A stretch of 29,012 bases of DNA. Source: Phytohabitans sp036906915 (GTDB taxonomy: Bacteria; Actinomycetota; Actinomycetes; Mycobacteriales; Micromonosporaceae). The notes below the pieces were generated by a model that worked only from the letters and a program-made list of their open reading frames with translations, did not search any database and had not been told where the DNA came from. Shown here in pieces: positions 21,921-28,982 of this stretch. How positions within the stretch are numbered: the stretch's first letter is position 1; each line of letters opens with the position of its first letter. The stretch lies in assembly GCF_036906915.1 (NCBI RefSeq), contig NZ_JBAKHX010000090.1, positions 1 to 29,012 on the forward strand. The letters are read 5' to 3'. The translations under genes and the position numbers were made by a program.

Positions 21921-23158
21921 GACAGGCCGGTCGCCCAGGCGTAGCCCTTGAGGTACGGGTCGGGCTTGACGGGGGAACCGGAGTTCCAGACCTCGGTGAT
22001 CAGGCCGTCGCCGCCGACCTTGCCGATGCGCGCCGTCTTGTAGATGTGCTGGGTGGCGCCGTCGATGGTGACCGTGCCTTCCGGCGCCTCGAACGTGACG
22101 CCGTCGGAGGCCGCCTTCACCTTCGCCACGTCGAACGAGCCGGCCTTTTCGACCATGGCCTTCCACAGGTACACGGACACGTAGGCGGCTTCCATCGGGT
22201 CGCTGGTCGGCTTGTCGGCGCCGTACTTCGCCTTGTACGCCTTGACGAACTTGTCGTTGGCCGCGCCCGGCGTGGTCTGGTAGTAGTTCCACGCGGTGAG
22301 CTGGTCGGCGAGGTACTGGGTGCCGATGCTCTTGACCTCTTCTTCAGCGATCGACACGGAGACCACCGGCATGGTCGCCGCGGTCAGGCCGGCCGACTTG
22401 TACTCCTTGAAGAACGCGACGTTGCTGTCACCGTTGAGCGTGTTGAACACGGCCGATGCCTTGGACGCCTTGACCTTGTTGACGATGGTGCCGAACTCGG
22501 TCGACCCGAGCGGTGCGTAGTCCTCACCGAGGATCGTCATGCCATTGGCGGCAGCGTATGCCTTGATGATCTTGTTTGCGGTGCGCGGGAAGACATAGTC
22601 GCTGCCGACCAGATAGACCGAGGTCTTGCCCTGTGACTTCAGGTAGTCCAGGCCGGGAACGATCTGCTGGTTGGTCGTGGCACCGGTGTAGAAGATGTAC
22701 GGCGACTGCTCCAGCCCCTCGTACTGCACCGGGTAGAACAGCAGCGCCTTGTTCTCCTCGAAGACCGGCTTGACCGCCTTGCGGCTGGCCGAGGTCCAGC
22801 AGCCGAAGACCGCGGCGACCCGGTCCTCCTTGATCAGCTTCTCCGCCTTCTCGGCGAACGTCGGCCAGTCGGACGCGCCATCCTCGCTGATCGGCTCCAG
22901 CTTCTTGCCCAGCACGCCACCGGAGGCGTTGATCTCCTCGACGGCGAGCTTGATGCTGTCGCGGACCGTCACCTCGCTGATGGCCATCGTGCCCGACAGC
23001 GAGTTGAGCAGGCCCACCTTGACGGTGTCACCGGACGTGTCCGCGACCGCGCCGCTGGACGACGACTCATTTTCACCGGTCTTGCTGCCGCACGCCGTCA
23101 AGGCGAGCGCCACGGCGATCAAAAGGGCGCCGGATCGGCGCCCACGCAACGAAAACAT
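21917..23158 (-). CDS. urtA: Urea ABC transporter binding lipoprotein UrtA
   Basis: Extracytoplasmic urea-binding protein of 413 residues. The lipoprotein signal ends LALTAC with the lipidated Cys23. Then come a Ser/Glu-rich linker and a type I periplasmic-binding fold: VKVGLLNSLSGTMAISEVTVRDSIKLAVEEINASGGVLGKKLEPI, FGCWTSASRKAVKPVFEENKALLFYPVQYEGLE, GSDYVFPRTANKIIKAY and EAAYVSVYLWK. These are the UrtA/AmiC/FmdD-like features. The start is ATG 23158, with GGAGGTC just upstream (TGGAGGTCGG); a longer open frame exists but lacks the signal-peptide context. It is the first gene of urtABCDE. A possible GlnR site lies upstream, and a terminator separates it from the gene at 23351. Confidence 0.96.
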   Translation of the reverse strand: MFSLRGRRSGALLIAVALALTACGSKTGENESSSSGAVADTSGDTVKVGLLNSLSGTMAISEVTVRDSIKLAVEEINASGGVLGKKLEPISEDGASDWPTFAEKAEKLIKEDRVAAVFGCWTSASRKAVKPVFEENKALLFYPVQYEGLEQSPYIFYTGATTNQQIVPGLDYLKSQGKTSVYLVGSDYVFPRTANKIIKAYAAANGMTILGEDYAPLGSTEFGTIVNKVKASKASAVFNTLNGDSNVAFFKEYKSAGLTAATMPVVSVSIAEEEVKSIGTQYLADQLTAWNYYQTTPGAANDKFVKAYKAKYGADKPTSDPMEAAYVSVYLWKAMVEKAGSFDVAKVKAASDGVTFEAPEGTVTIDGATQHIYKTARIGKVGGDGLITEVWNSGSPVKPDPYLKGYAWATGLS

Positions 23159-23216
23159 CCGACCTCCAGGCCTGGTGAATGGCGCTCTCAGCGTCTGCGC
23201 GTCGCGTTGCCAACGT

Positions 23217-23243
23217 ATTTCCGAGCCCTTAAGAGGCTGTTTC
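23217..23243 (-). promoter_or_regulatory. Possible partial GlnR site upstream of urtA
   Basis: Read on the minus strand, GAAAC (23243-23239) and GAAAT (23221-23217) start exactly 22 bases apart, the GaAAC-to-GaAAC distance in a GlnR double box. The partner gTnAC boxes are poor (TTAAG in the middle), so this is a weak candidate. It lies 58-85 bases before the urtA start, a sensible place for nitrogen control. Confidence 0.3.
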
Positions 23244-23261
23244 CGAGAATGCCGGGAACGC

Positions 23262-23296
23262 AAAAAAATAAGCCCGTGCGAAATGAGCGCACGAGC
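23262..23296 (-). terminator. Rho-independent terminator of the UrtA-like gene
   Basis: On the minus strand a 9-bp stem (GCTCGTGCG with CGCACGGGC, one T-G pair) surrounds the 7-base loop CTCATTT and is followed directly by TTATTTTTTT. This is the only textbook terminator with a T-run in the window. It lies about 55 bases after the stop of the gene at 23351-24463 and isolates that gene from urtA. Confidence 0.9.
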
Positions 23297-23350
23297 AATT
23301 AAATGGGAGATCCTTCCCGCAGGAAGTATCTCGGCCGGGCGGCGCGGCTG

Positions 23351-24463
23351 TCAAGAGGCAGCGGTCAGCTCCGCCACCACGCGGAAGTCCAGGGCGTCGG
23401 CCTCGGCCAGGTAGATGCGCTGCCGCACGTGCCGGTCGCGCATCCGCAGCAGCCCGCGCGGACCCTCGTACGTCACGGCCTCGGCGCTCACCCCGATCGC
23501 CCGCACGTCCAGCGTGCGCGCCCGGGCGATCAGCGCGGCGAGCAGGCGTACCCCCTCGTAGCAGGACTCCCCCAGGCTGCCCAGCGGCGGCGCTTCCGCG
23601 CCGAAACGGCGCGCGTAGCGCCCGTGGAAGTCCAGGTTTTCCTGCGTGACCAGGCCCGCGAAGAAGCCGGCGGTGCTGTACAGACCCGCGGTGGCCCTGG
23701 CGCCACTGGCCAGCAGCATGTTCTCGTCCATCAGCGTCGACAGCCGCAGGCACCGGGCGTCGAGGCCGGACGCGGCGAACGCCCGGTTGAACCGCACCGC
23801 GTCGTTGCCGACCAGCAGCATGACCACAGCGTCCGCCTCGGCGTGCTCGATGCGCCGCAGCACCTCGCGGTAGTCCCGCGCACCGAGCGGCAGGTACGTC
23901 TCGCCGCACACGCGGCCACCGGACGCCAGCGCGTACCGCCGGGCGGCCCGCGCGCTGCGGCGCGGCCAGACGTAGTCGTTGCCCACGACGTACCACCGGC
24001 GGACCCGCCGCTCCCGGCCGAGCAGCCGCATCGCCGGCAGCAGCTGGTCGACCGGCGTCTCGCTGGTGAGGAACACCCCTTCGGTGCGCTCGCCACCCTC
24101 GTACAGAGCGGTGTAGACGTACGGGACGCGGTGCGCGATCCGCGGGGCGAGCGCCTGCCGCACCGACGAGATGTGCCAGCCGGTCACGCCGTGCACCGCT
24201 CCCATGTGGACGAGCGCCTCGACCTCGGCGGCCACCTCGTCGGGCGGCGCTCCCCCATCGACCGGCACCAGCCGCAGCTCGCGGCCCAGCACCCCGCCCG
24301 CCGCGTTGACCTCTTCGGCCGCGAGGATCGCGCACAGCTCGCACGACGGCCCGAACACCCCCGCCGGCCCCTGCAAGGGAACCACAAGCGCGACATTGAT
24401 AGTCACGTCGCCGACGCTGAGCCACTCGGGTTGGAGCCACTCGGGTCGCCGCATGGCGCTCAT
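23351..24463 (-). CDS. UrtA/AmiC-like binding protein without signal peptide, possible cytosolic sensor
   Basis: A 370-residue type I periplasmic-binding fold protein, clearly a paralogue of UrtA. Shared blocks include INVALVVPLQGPAGVFGPSCE..AAEEVNAAGGVLGRELRLV, YEGGERTEGVFLTSETPVDQ (UrtA: YEGLEQSPYIFYTGATTNQQ) and GNDYVWPRRSARA (UrtA: GSDYVFPRTANK). It has no signal peptide or lipobox, unlike UrtA at 21917. In Pseudomonas AmiC, a protein of this fold works in the cytoplasm as an amide sensor, which makes a sensor role plausible. The N-terminus contains a short duplication PEWLQPEWL. ATG 24463 is proposed; ATG 24454 and GTG 24415 are alternatives, none with a strong ribosome binding site. Divergent from a MarR gene; ends before its own terminator, so it is transcribed apart from urtA. 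Confidence 0.85.
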   Translation of the reverse strand: MSAMRRPEWLQPEWLSVGDVTINVALVVPLQGPAGVFGPSCELCAILAAEEVNAAGGVLGRELRLVPVDGGAPPDEVAAEVEALVHMGAVHGVTGWHISSVRQALAPRIAHRVPYVYTALYEGGERTEGVFLTSETPVDQLLPAMRLLGRERRVRRWYVVGNDYVWPRRSARAARRYALASGGRVCGETYLPLGARDYREVLRRIEHAEADAVVMLLVGNDAVRFNRAFAASGLDARCLRLSTLMDENMLLASGARATAGLYSTAGFFAGLVTQENLDFHGRYARRFGAEAPPLGSLGESCYEGVRLLAALIARARTLDVRAIGVSAEAVTYEGPRGLLRMRDRHVRQRIYLAEADALDFRVVAELTAAS

Positions 24464-24530
24464 CGTTCCTGGCCAGCGGCATGATCTCCAGAGCGTGCCG
24501 CCACCTGCGACCGATCTGTAGCATGAACGT

Positions 24531-24971
24531 GTGGAAAGGCCCGCGGATCTCACGCTGCTGCTGACGCGGGCCGAGCGGCTGGTCGCCCGCCGGCTCAAGG
24601 CCGTGCTCGACCCGCTGGGCTTCACCACCGACGCGTGGCGGGTGCTGGCGCTGCTCGCCGCCGGCGGCGGCCACACCATGAGCGAGATCTCCGAGCAGGC
24701 GTTCCTGCCGCCCGCGACGCTCACCAAGCTGGTCGACCAGCTCGCCGAGCACAGCCTCGTCTACCGGCGCGTCGACCCCGTCGACCGGCGGCGCATCCGC
24801 GCCTACCTGACGTCACGGGGCAAAGACACGCACGCACGCATCGCCCGCGAGATCGACGCCGACTGGCGCGACATACCGCTGGCGGACGCCGACGCTGAAC
24901 TCCTAGCGGCCCTCCTCGGCCGCGTAATCACCGCCACCGACCCCCTGATCGTCACGTCGTTCAAGTCGTAA
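24531..24971 (+). CDS. MarR-family transcriptional regulator
   Basis: The 146-residue dimeric winged-helix regulator has an N-terminal helix RAERLVARRLKAVLDPLGFTTDAWRVLALL. The recognition region is MSEISEQAFLPPATLTKLVDQLAEHSLVYRR and the wing is DPVDRRRIRAYLTSRG, with the conserved D-x-R-R of MarR proteins. GTG 24531 is the first possible start, since an in-frame TAG lies at 24519. The TAGCAT at 24519-24524 could be a -10 element, which would make the mRNA nearly leaderless. The gap of 67 bases to the divergent UrtA-like gene contains CGGCA/TGCCG half-sites (24477-24481 and 24496-24500) that could be an operator. Effector unknown; a urea- or amide-related ligand is suggested only by the neighbours. 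Confidence 0.92.
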   Translation: MERPADLTLLLTRAERLVARRLKAVLDPLGFTTDAWRVLALLAAGGGHTMSEISEQAFLPPATLTKLVDQLAEHSLVYRRVDPVDRRRIRAYLTSRGKDTHARIAREIDADWRDIPLADADAELLAALLGRVITATDPLIVTSFKS

Positions 24972-24994
24972 GGGCGACCCGAACGACGCAACGA

Positions 24995-26311
24995 TCACCC
25001 GCTGGCGATCTGCTGGCGCAGGTCGGCCCGCGGCGGGGTCCAAGTCGCGGGGTCGGCCTCGACCTGGTCGCCGGAGCGGATGTCCTTCACCGTGTCGGGC
25101 TCGCCGGGGAACCAGACGTACGGGATGCCGCGCCGCTCCGCGAACCGGATCTGCTTGCCGTACTTGGCCGCCGACGGTGACACCTCGGTGGGGATGCCGC
25201 GCCGGCGCAGCGCCGCCGCCGTGCGGTCGCATGCCGCACGCTGCTCCTCGGTGGGCAGCGCCACGAGTACACAGGTGGGCACTGGCCGGGAGACCGACAG
25301 CGCGTCGGCGCCGAACAGCAACCCCAACAGGCGGGACACGCCGATCGAGATGCCCACCCCGGGGAAGCGCTCGCTGCCGGTGGACGCCAGGTTGTCGTAG
25401 CGGCCGCCGGAGCAGATCGAACCGAACCGCTCGAACCCGACCAGCTGCGTCTCGTACACGGTGCCGGTGTAGTAGTCGAGACCGCGCGCGATCTTCAGCT
25501 CGGCGACGCACAGGCCGGGCGCGTGCTCGGCGGCCACCTCCATGACGCGTACCAGCTCATCAAGGCCCTCGTCGAGCAGTGAATGCTCGACGCCCAGGGC
25601 GCGCACGGCGGCCTCGAACGAGGTGTCGGGCGCGGAGATCTCCGCGAGCCGCAAGCAGGCCTTGGCCTGCGAGTCGGTGGCGCCGGCCGTCTCGATCAGC
25701 AGCTCCGCGACCTTGTCCGGACCGATCTTGTCGAGCTTGTCGACGGCGCGCAGCGCCGCCTCCGGGTCAGTCAGGCCGAGGCCCCGGTAGAAGCCCTCGC
25801 ACACCTTGCGGTTGTTGACCTGGATGCGGATTTGCGGGATCGGGAGCGCGCCGAGCGCGTCACCGATGACCAGCGGAATCTCGGCCTCGTAGTGGAACGG
25901 CAAGGTGTCGCGGTCGACGATGTCGATGTCCGCCTGGAGAAACTCCCGGTAGCGGCCCTCCTGTGGGCGCTCTCCGCGCCACACCTTCTGGATCTGGTAC
26001 CGGCGGAAGGGGAACGTGAGCTTTCCGGCGTTTTCAAGCACGTACCGGGCAAACGGCACGGTCAGGTCGAAGTGCAGGCCCAGGGACTCGTCGGAGGCAT
26101 CCTCGGCGGCCTGGAGCCGGCGCAGGAGGTACACCTCCTTCGAGGTCTCTCCCTTGCGCAGGAGCTGGTCGAGCGGCTCGACCGCCCTGGTCTCCAGCGA
26201 GGCGAACCCGTACAGCTCGAAGGTCGACCGGATGCGGTCGACCACGTACTGCTCGATGGCGCGCTGCGGCGGCAGCCACTCCGGGAACCCGGAGATGGGC
26301 GACGGCTTCAT
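24995..26311 (-). CDS. hisS: Histidyl-tRNA synthetase (class II)
   Basis: Charges tRNA-His in the cytoplasm; 438 residues, normal length. Motif 2 is FRRYQIQKVWRGERPQEGRYREFLQADIDIV. The histidine-specific block is ARGLDYYTGTVYE, where the Arg is catalytic. Motif 3 is FPGVGISIGVSRLLGLL. The C-terminal anticodon-binding domain is at about residues 335-435 (PTCVLVALPTEEQRAACDRTAAALR...). ATG at 26311 overlaps the stop of the metallo-beta-lactamase-fold gene by 4 bases, so both are co-transcribed. Convergent with the MarR gene, 23 bases apart. Confidence 0.98.
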   Translation of the reverse strand: MKPSPISGFPEWLPPQRAIEQYVVDRIRSTFELYGFASLETRAVEPLDQLLRKGETSKEVYLLRRLQAAEDASDESLGLHFDLTVPFARYVLENAGKLTFPFRRYQIQKVWRGERPQEGRYREFLQADIDIVDRDTLPFHYEAEIPLVIGDALGALPIPQIRIQVNNRKVCEGFYRGLGLTDPEAALRAVDKLDKIGPDKVAELLIETAGATDSQAKACLRLAEISAPDTSFEAAVRALGVEHSLLDEGLDELVRVMEVAAEHAPGLCVAELKIARGLDYYTGTVYETQLVGFERFGSICSGGRYDNLASTGSERFPGVGISIGVSRLLGLLFGADALSVSRPVPTCVLVALPTEEQRAACDRTAAALRRRGIPTEVSPSAAKYGKQIRFAERRGIPYVWFPGEPDTVKDIRSGDQVEADPATWTPPRADLRQQIASG

Positions 26312-27006
26312 GAAATGGCTTCCATCACTTGGCGAAGGTACGGGTTGGTGGCGCGCTCGCGGGCGATCGTGGTGGCCGGACCGTGGCCCGGCAACACGAC
26401 CGTTTCATCGTCGAGGGTAAGCACCTTGTCGCGCAGGCTCACCACCATTTCCTGCATGCTGCCGCCCGGCAGGTCGACGCGCCCGATCGAGCCGGCGAAG
26501 AGCACGTCGCCCGACAGGCAGAGCGGGGCTCCGTCAGCGGACCCCTCCCCACCGGGCAGCCGGAACATCACCGAGCCCTTGGTGTGGCCGGGCGCGTGGT
26601 CGACGGTGATCTCCAAGCCGGCCAGCTTGAGGGCAACCCCGTCGGTCAGCGGCGCCACGTCGTCCGGCTCGCTCCACTCCAACCCACCGAGCAGCACACG
26701 CGGGTCGATCGAGTTGATCGCCTTGGCCGGGTCGGCGAGCAGTTCCCGGTCGTCGGGGTGGATGTACGCCGTGATGCCCCGCGCGCCGCAGACCGGCGTA
26801 ACGGAGAACGTATGGTCAAGGTGCCCGTGGGTCAGCAGTACAGCGGCCGGATGCAGCCGGTGCTCCGCGAGCACGGCGTCCAGCCGGTCAATTACCCCGA
26901 TACCGGGATCGACCACAACACATTGCTCCCCCGGCGCCGTGGCCACCACGTAACAGTTGGTGCCAAAGGCGTCGGCGGGAAAGCCGGTAACGAACACAGA
27001 CCCCAC
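26308..27006 (-). CDS. Metallo-beta-lactamase-fold hydrolase (glyoxalase II-like)
   Basis: The 232-residue cytoplasmic metal hydrolase has the zinc motif THGHLDH at about residues 59-65. Further metal ligands are His in APGHTKGS, Asp in LSGDVLFAGSIGRVDLPGG and His in VLPGHGP. This is the glyoxalase II-like family member that habitually sits next to hisS in actinobacteria (for example Rv2581c beside Rv2580c hisS in M. tuberculosis). Its substrate is not established; a thioester hydrolase role is a family-level guess. GTG 27006 is the start and the end overlaps hisS (ATGA). Divergent from the cyclophilin gene at 27132. Confidence 0.93.
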   Translation of the reverse strand: MGSVFVTGFPADAFGTNCYVVATAPGEQCVVVDPGIGVIDRLDAVLAEHRLHPAAVLLTHGHLDHTFSVTPVCGARGITAYIHPDDRELLADPAKAINSIDPRVLLGGLEWSEPDDVAPLTDGVALKLAGLEITVDHAPGHTKGSVMFRLPGGEGSADGAPLCLSGDVLFAGSIGRVDLPGGSMQEMVVSLRDKVLTLDDETVVLPGHGPATTIARERATNPYLRQVMEAIS

Positions 27007-27131
27007 GTTAGCGGTTCGATGACGGCCGATAGGAAACCGTCGACCTCGGACACCACTTTCTCAGGCGTAACCCGTACACTCTGGCGGGCGTGTGGCGTGC
27101 GCTACACGGGGCGACAAGGAGGGGAGTGCGG

Positions 27132-28043
27132 GTGCCTTCCAGCAAGACTCGGCAGCGCAAGCTGGCCCGGGCCAAATACGACCGGCAGATGGCGCGCAAG
27201 GCGGCCTCCGCACGCAGGAAGCGACGCCTGCAGGCCGGCATCGGATCGGCCCTGGCCCTGCTGCTGATCGTGTTCGGTACGGTATGGCTGCTCGGCGGGT
27301 TCGACTCGGACCCCAAGACACCCGAGGCCGCCGACCTGTGCTCCTGGACGCCCCAGGATGGCAGCGCCAACACCAACCTCAAAGACGTCGGCACGCCGCC
27401 CACCAAAGACCTGCCCAACTCCGGCACCCGCCCGATGACCATCACCACCAACCAGGGCGCGCCGATCACCGTGACGCTCGACGTCGCGAACGCGGCCTGC
27501 TCCAGCGCCAGCTTCGCGCACCTGGCGGGCAAGGGCTTCTTCGACAACACCAAGTGCCACGAGCTCACCGCCGAGGGCGCGCTGCGCTGCGGCGACCCGA
27601 GCGGCACCGGCCAGGGCGGCCCGACGTACTCCTTCTTCAACGAGAACGTCCCGGCCGCGCCGGAGCCCAGCCCGTCGGCCAGCCCCGACCCCGCCCAGGC
27701 GCCGCTGTACCCCAAGGGCACGGTCGCGCTGATCGGCAACCCGGGAGCGGGGGGCGGCAACGGCAGCCAGTTCCTGATCTTCTTCAAGGACTTCACGACG
27801 TCCTCGCCGGCGTACCCGATCGTCGGCACCGTCACCGCCGGCCTCGACGTGGTCGAGAAGATCGGCGCGTTGGGCACCGTCGACAACGGCTCAGGCGAGA
27901 AGATCAAACCAGCACAGGATGTGATCATCCAGAGCCTCACGGTCGGCGAAGCGGCCACACCGGCACCGAGCGAGTCGGCGCCCGCCGCCACGACGACCAC
28001 GGCGCCGGCAGCCAGCCCGTCGCCGACCACCGGCCAGTCATAA
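27132..28043 (+). CDS. Membrane-anchored cyclophilin-like protein, probably catalytically impaired
   Basis: 303 residues: a strongly basic cytoplasmic start (MPSSKTRQRKLARAKYDRQ), one membrane segment at about 36-56 (GIGSALALLLIVFGTVWLLGG), an extracellular cyclophilin domain at about 100-270, and a Thr/Ala/Pro tail. The fold landmarks SFAHLAGKGFFDNTKCH, RCGDPSGTG, GGPTYSFFNE and GNGSQFLIF are present. The catalytic Arg of the cyclophilin HR motif is replaced: it reads His143-Glu144 (CHELTAEGALRCGDP), and the helix region has an insertion of about 15 Pro/Ser residues. Prolyl isomerase activity is therefore doubtful; binding or a regulatory role is possible. GTG 27132 is chosen because GGAGG (27118-27122) lies 9 bases upstream; GTG 27126 and 27090 are in frame. 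Twenty-one bases separate it from its paralogue. Confidence 0.88.
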   Translation: MPSSKTRQRKLARAKYDRQMARKAASARRKRRLQAGIGSALALLLIVFGTVWLLGGFDSDPKTPEAADLCSWTPQDGSANTNLKDVGTPPTKDLPNSGTRPMTITTNQGAPITVTLDVANAACSSASFAHLAGKGFFDNTKCHELTAEGALRCGDPSGTGQGGPTYSFFNENVPAAPEPSPSASPDPAQAPLYPKGTVALIGNPGAGGGNGSQFLIFFKDFTTSSPAYPIVGTVTAGLDVVEKIGALGTVDNGSGEKIKPAQDVIIQSLTVGEAATPAPSESAPAATTTTAPAASPSPTTGQS

Positions 28044-28064
28044 CCGCATGCAGGAGGAAAGACC

Positions 28065-28886
28065 GTGACGTCCACGAAGGAGCGGCAGCGCGCCGCGGCG
28101 CGGGCCCGGCTCGAAAGGGAGATGGCCCAGCGCGCCGCCGCGGCCAAGAAGCGCCGCCGCCAGTTCCAGATCATCGGCGCGGGAGTGGCGCTGCTGATCG
28201 TCACCGTCGGCACGGTGTGGATCGTGACGGCCGCCGGTGACGACAAGACCACCCCCGGCTCCGAGACATCGGCCGCGCCGGTCGCCTGCAAATGGATCGA
28301 AGTGCCGAAGGACCAGCAGACCAAGCAGACCGTGGACGTCGGCCTGCCGCCCACCACGTCACCGCCGAACACCGGCACCAAGACGATGGCGGTCAACACC
28401 AACTTCGGCACCGTCAACGTCACCATGGACCTGACGAAGTCGCCGTGCGCGGCCTCCTCGTTCGAGCACCTGGCAAGCAAGAACTTCTTCAACGGCACCA
28501 AGTGCCACCGCATGTTCACGGGCATGCTCCAGTGCGGCGACCCGAGCGCCAAGGGCAAGGGCTACCGCGAGAGCGACGGCACCGGCGGCCCGTCGTACCG
28601 GTTCGGCAACGAGTACCTGCCGACCAACGAGCGCCCGGCGTACCCGGCCGGCGTGGTAGCGCTGGCCAACAGCGGCTCGCCAGACAGCAACGGCAGCCAG
28701 TTCTTCTTCATCTACCAGGACGTCGAGCTGTCGCCGGACTACACGATCCTCGGCAAGGTCGACCAGGCCAGCCTGGACGTGCTGAAGAAGGCCACCGAGA
28801 AGGGCCACGACGGCGCCTTCGACCCGAACCCGGGCGGCGGCCACCCGAAGTCCGACATCGACATCACCACGGTGACGGTCTCCTAG
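28065..28886 (+). CDS. Membrane-anchored peptidyl-prolyl isomerase, cyclophilin type
   Basis: The 273-residue protein has a charged coiled-coil-like start (KERQRAAARARLEREMAQRAAAAKKRRRQ), one membrane segment at about 36-57 (IIGAGVALLIVTVGTVWIVTA) and an extracellular cyclophilin domain at about 105-272. The catalytic motif is intact: His148-Arg149 in CHRMFTGMLQCGDP, then GTGGPSYRFGNE and NGSQFFFIY. Two Cys (CHR, QCGD) and another at SPCAA could form disulfides outside the cell. It catalyses cis-trans proline isomerisation of exported proteins. GTG 28065 follows AGGAGGAAAG. It is a tandem paralogue of the gene at 27132, and the pair is typical near hisS and relA in actinobacteria. A hairpin follows at 28901. 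Confidence 0.94.
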   Translation: MTSTKERQRAAARARLEREMAQRAAAAKKRRRQFQIIGAGVALLIVTVGTVWIVTAAGDDKTTPGSETSAAPVACKWIEVPKDQQTKQTVDVGLPPTTSPPNTGTKTMAVNTNFGTVNVTMDLTKSPCAASSFEHLASKNFFNGTKCHRMFTGMLQCGDPSAKGKGYRESDGTGGPSYRFGNEYLPTNERPAYPAGVVALANSGSPDSNGSQFFFIYQDVELSPDYTILGKVDQASLDVLKKATEKGHDGAFDPNPGGGHPKSDIDITTVTVS

Positions 28887-28900
28887 CACGGCTACAGGGC

Positions 28901-28919
28901 CGGGCCGCACGGCGGCCCG
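28901..28919 (+). terminator. Hairpin after the second cyclophilin gene
   Basis: CGGGCCGC-ACG-GCGGCCCG is a perfect 8-bp stem with a 3-base loop, 14 bases after the stop. No T-run; a C-rich tail and then the dispersed repeat follow. Confidence 0.6.
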
Positions 28920-28929
28920 CCCCCTCTCG

Positions 28930-28950
28930 TCGATCAAGGGCAAACGCACG
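28930..28950. repeat. Second copy of the dispersed 21-base element
   Basis: Contains GATCAAGGGCAAACGCACG, identical to the arm at 9168-9188 except for one A-to-G change. Like the first copy it lies 10-20 bases after a GC hairpin that ends a gene. Here no matching inverted arm follows inside the window. Confidence 0.8.
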
Positions 28951-28954
28951 GCTC

Positions 28955-28982
28955 TCCTGCCTGATGTGTGGGTTAGGCAGGA
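28955..28982. repeat. Inverted repeat at the window end
   Basis: TCCTGCCT (28955-28962) and AGGCAGGA (28975-28982) form a perfect 8-bp stem around a 12-base loop. It is intergenic; it could be a terminator or an operator of a gene beyond the window. Confidence 0.5.
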
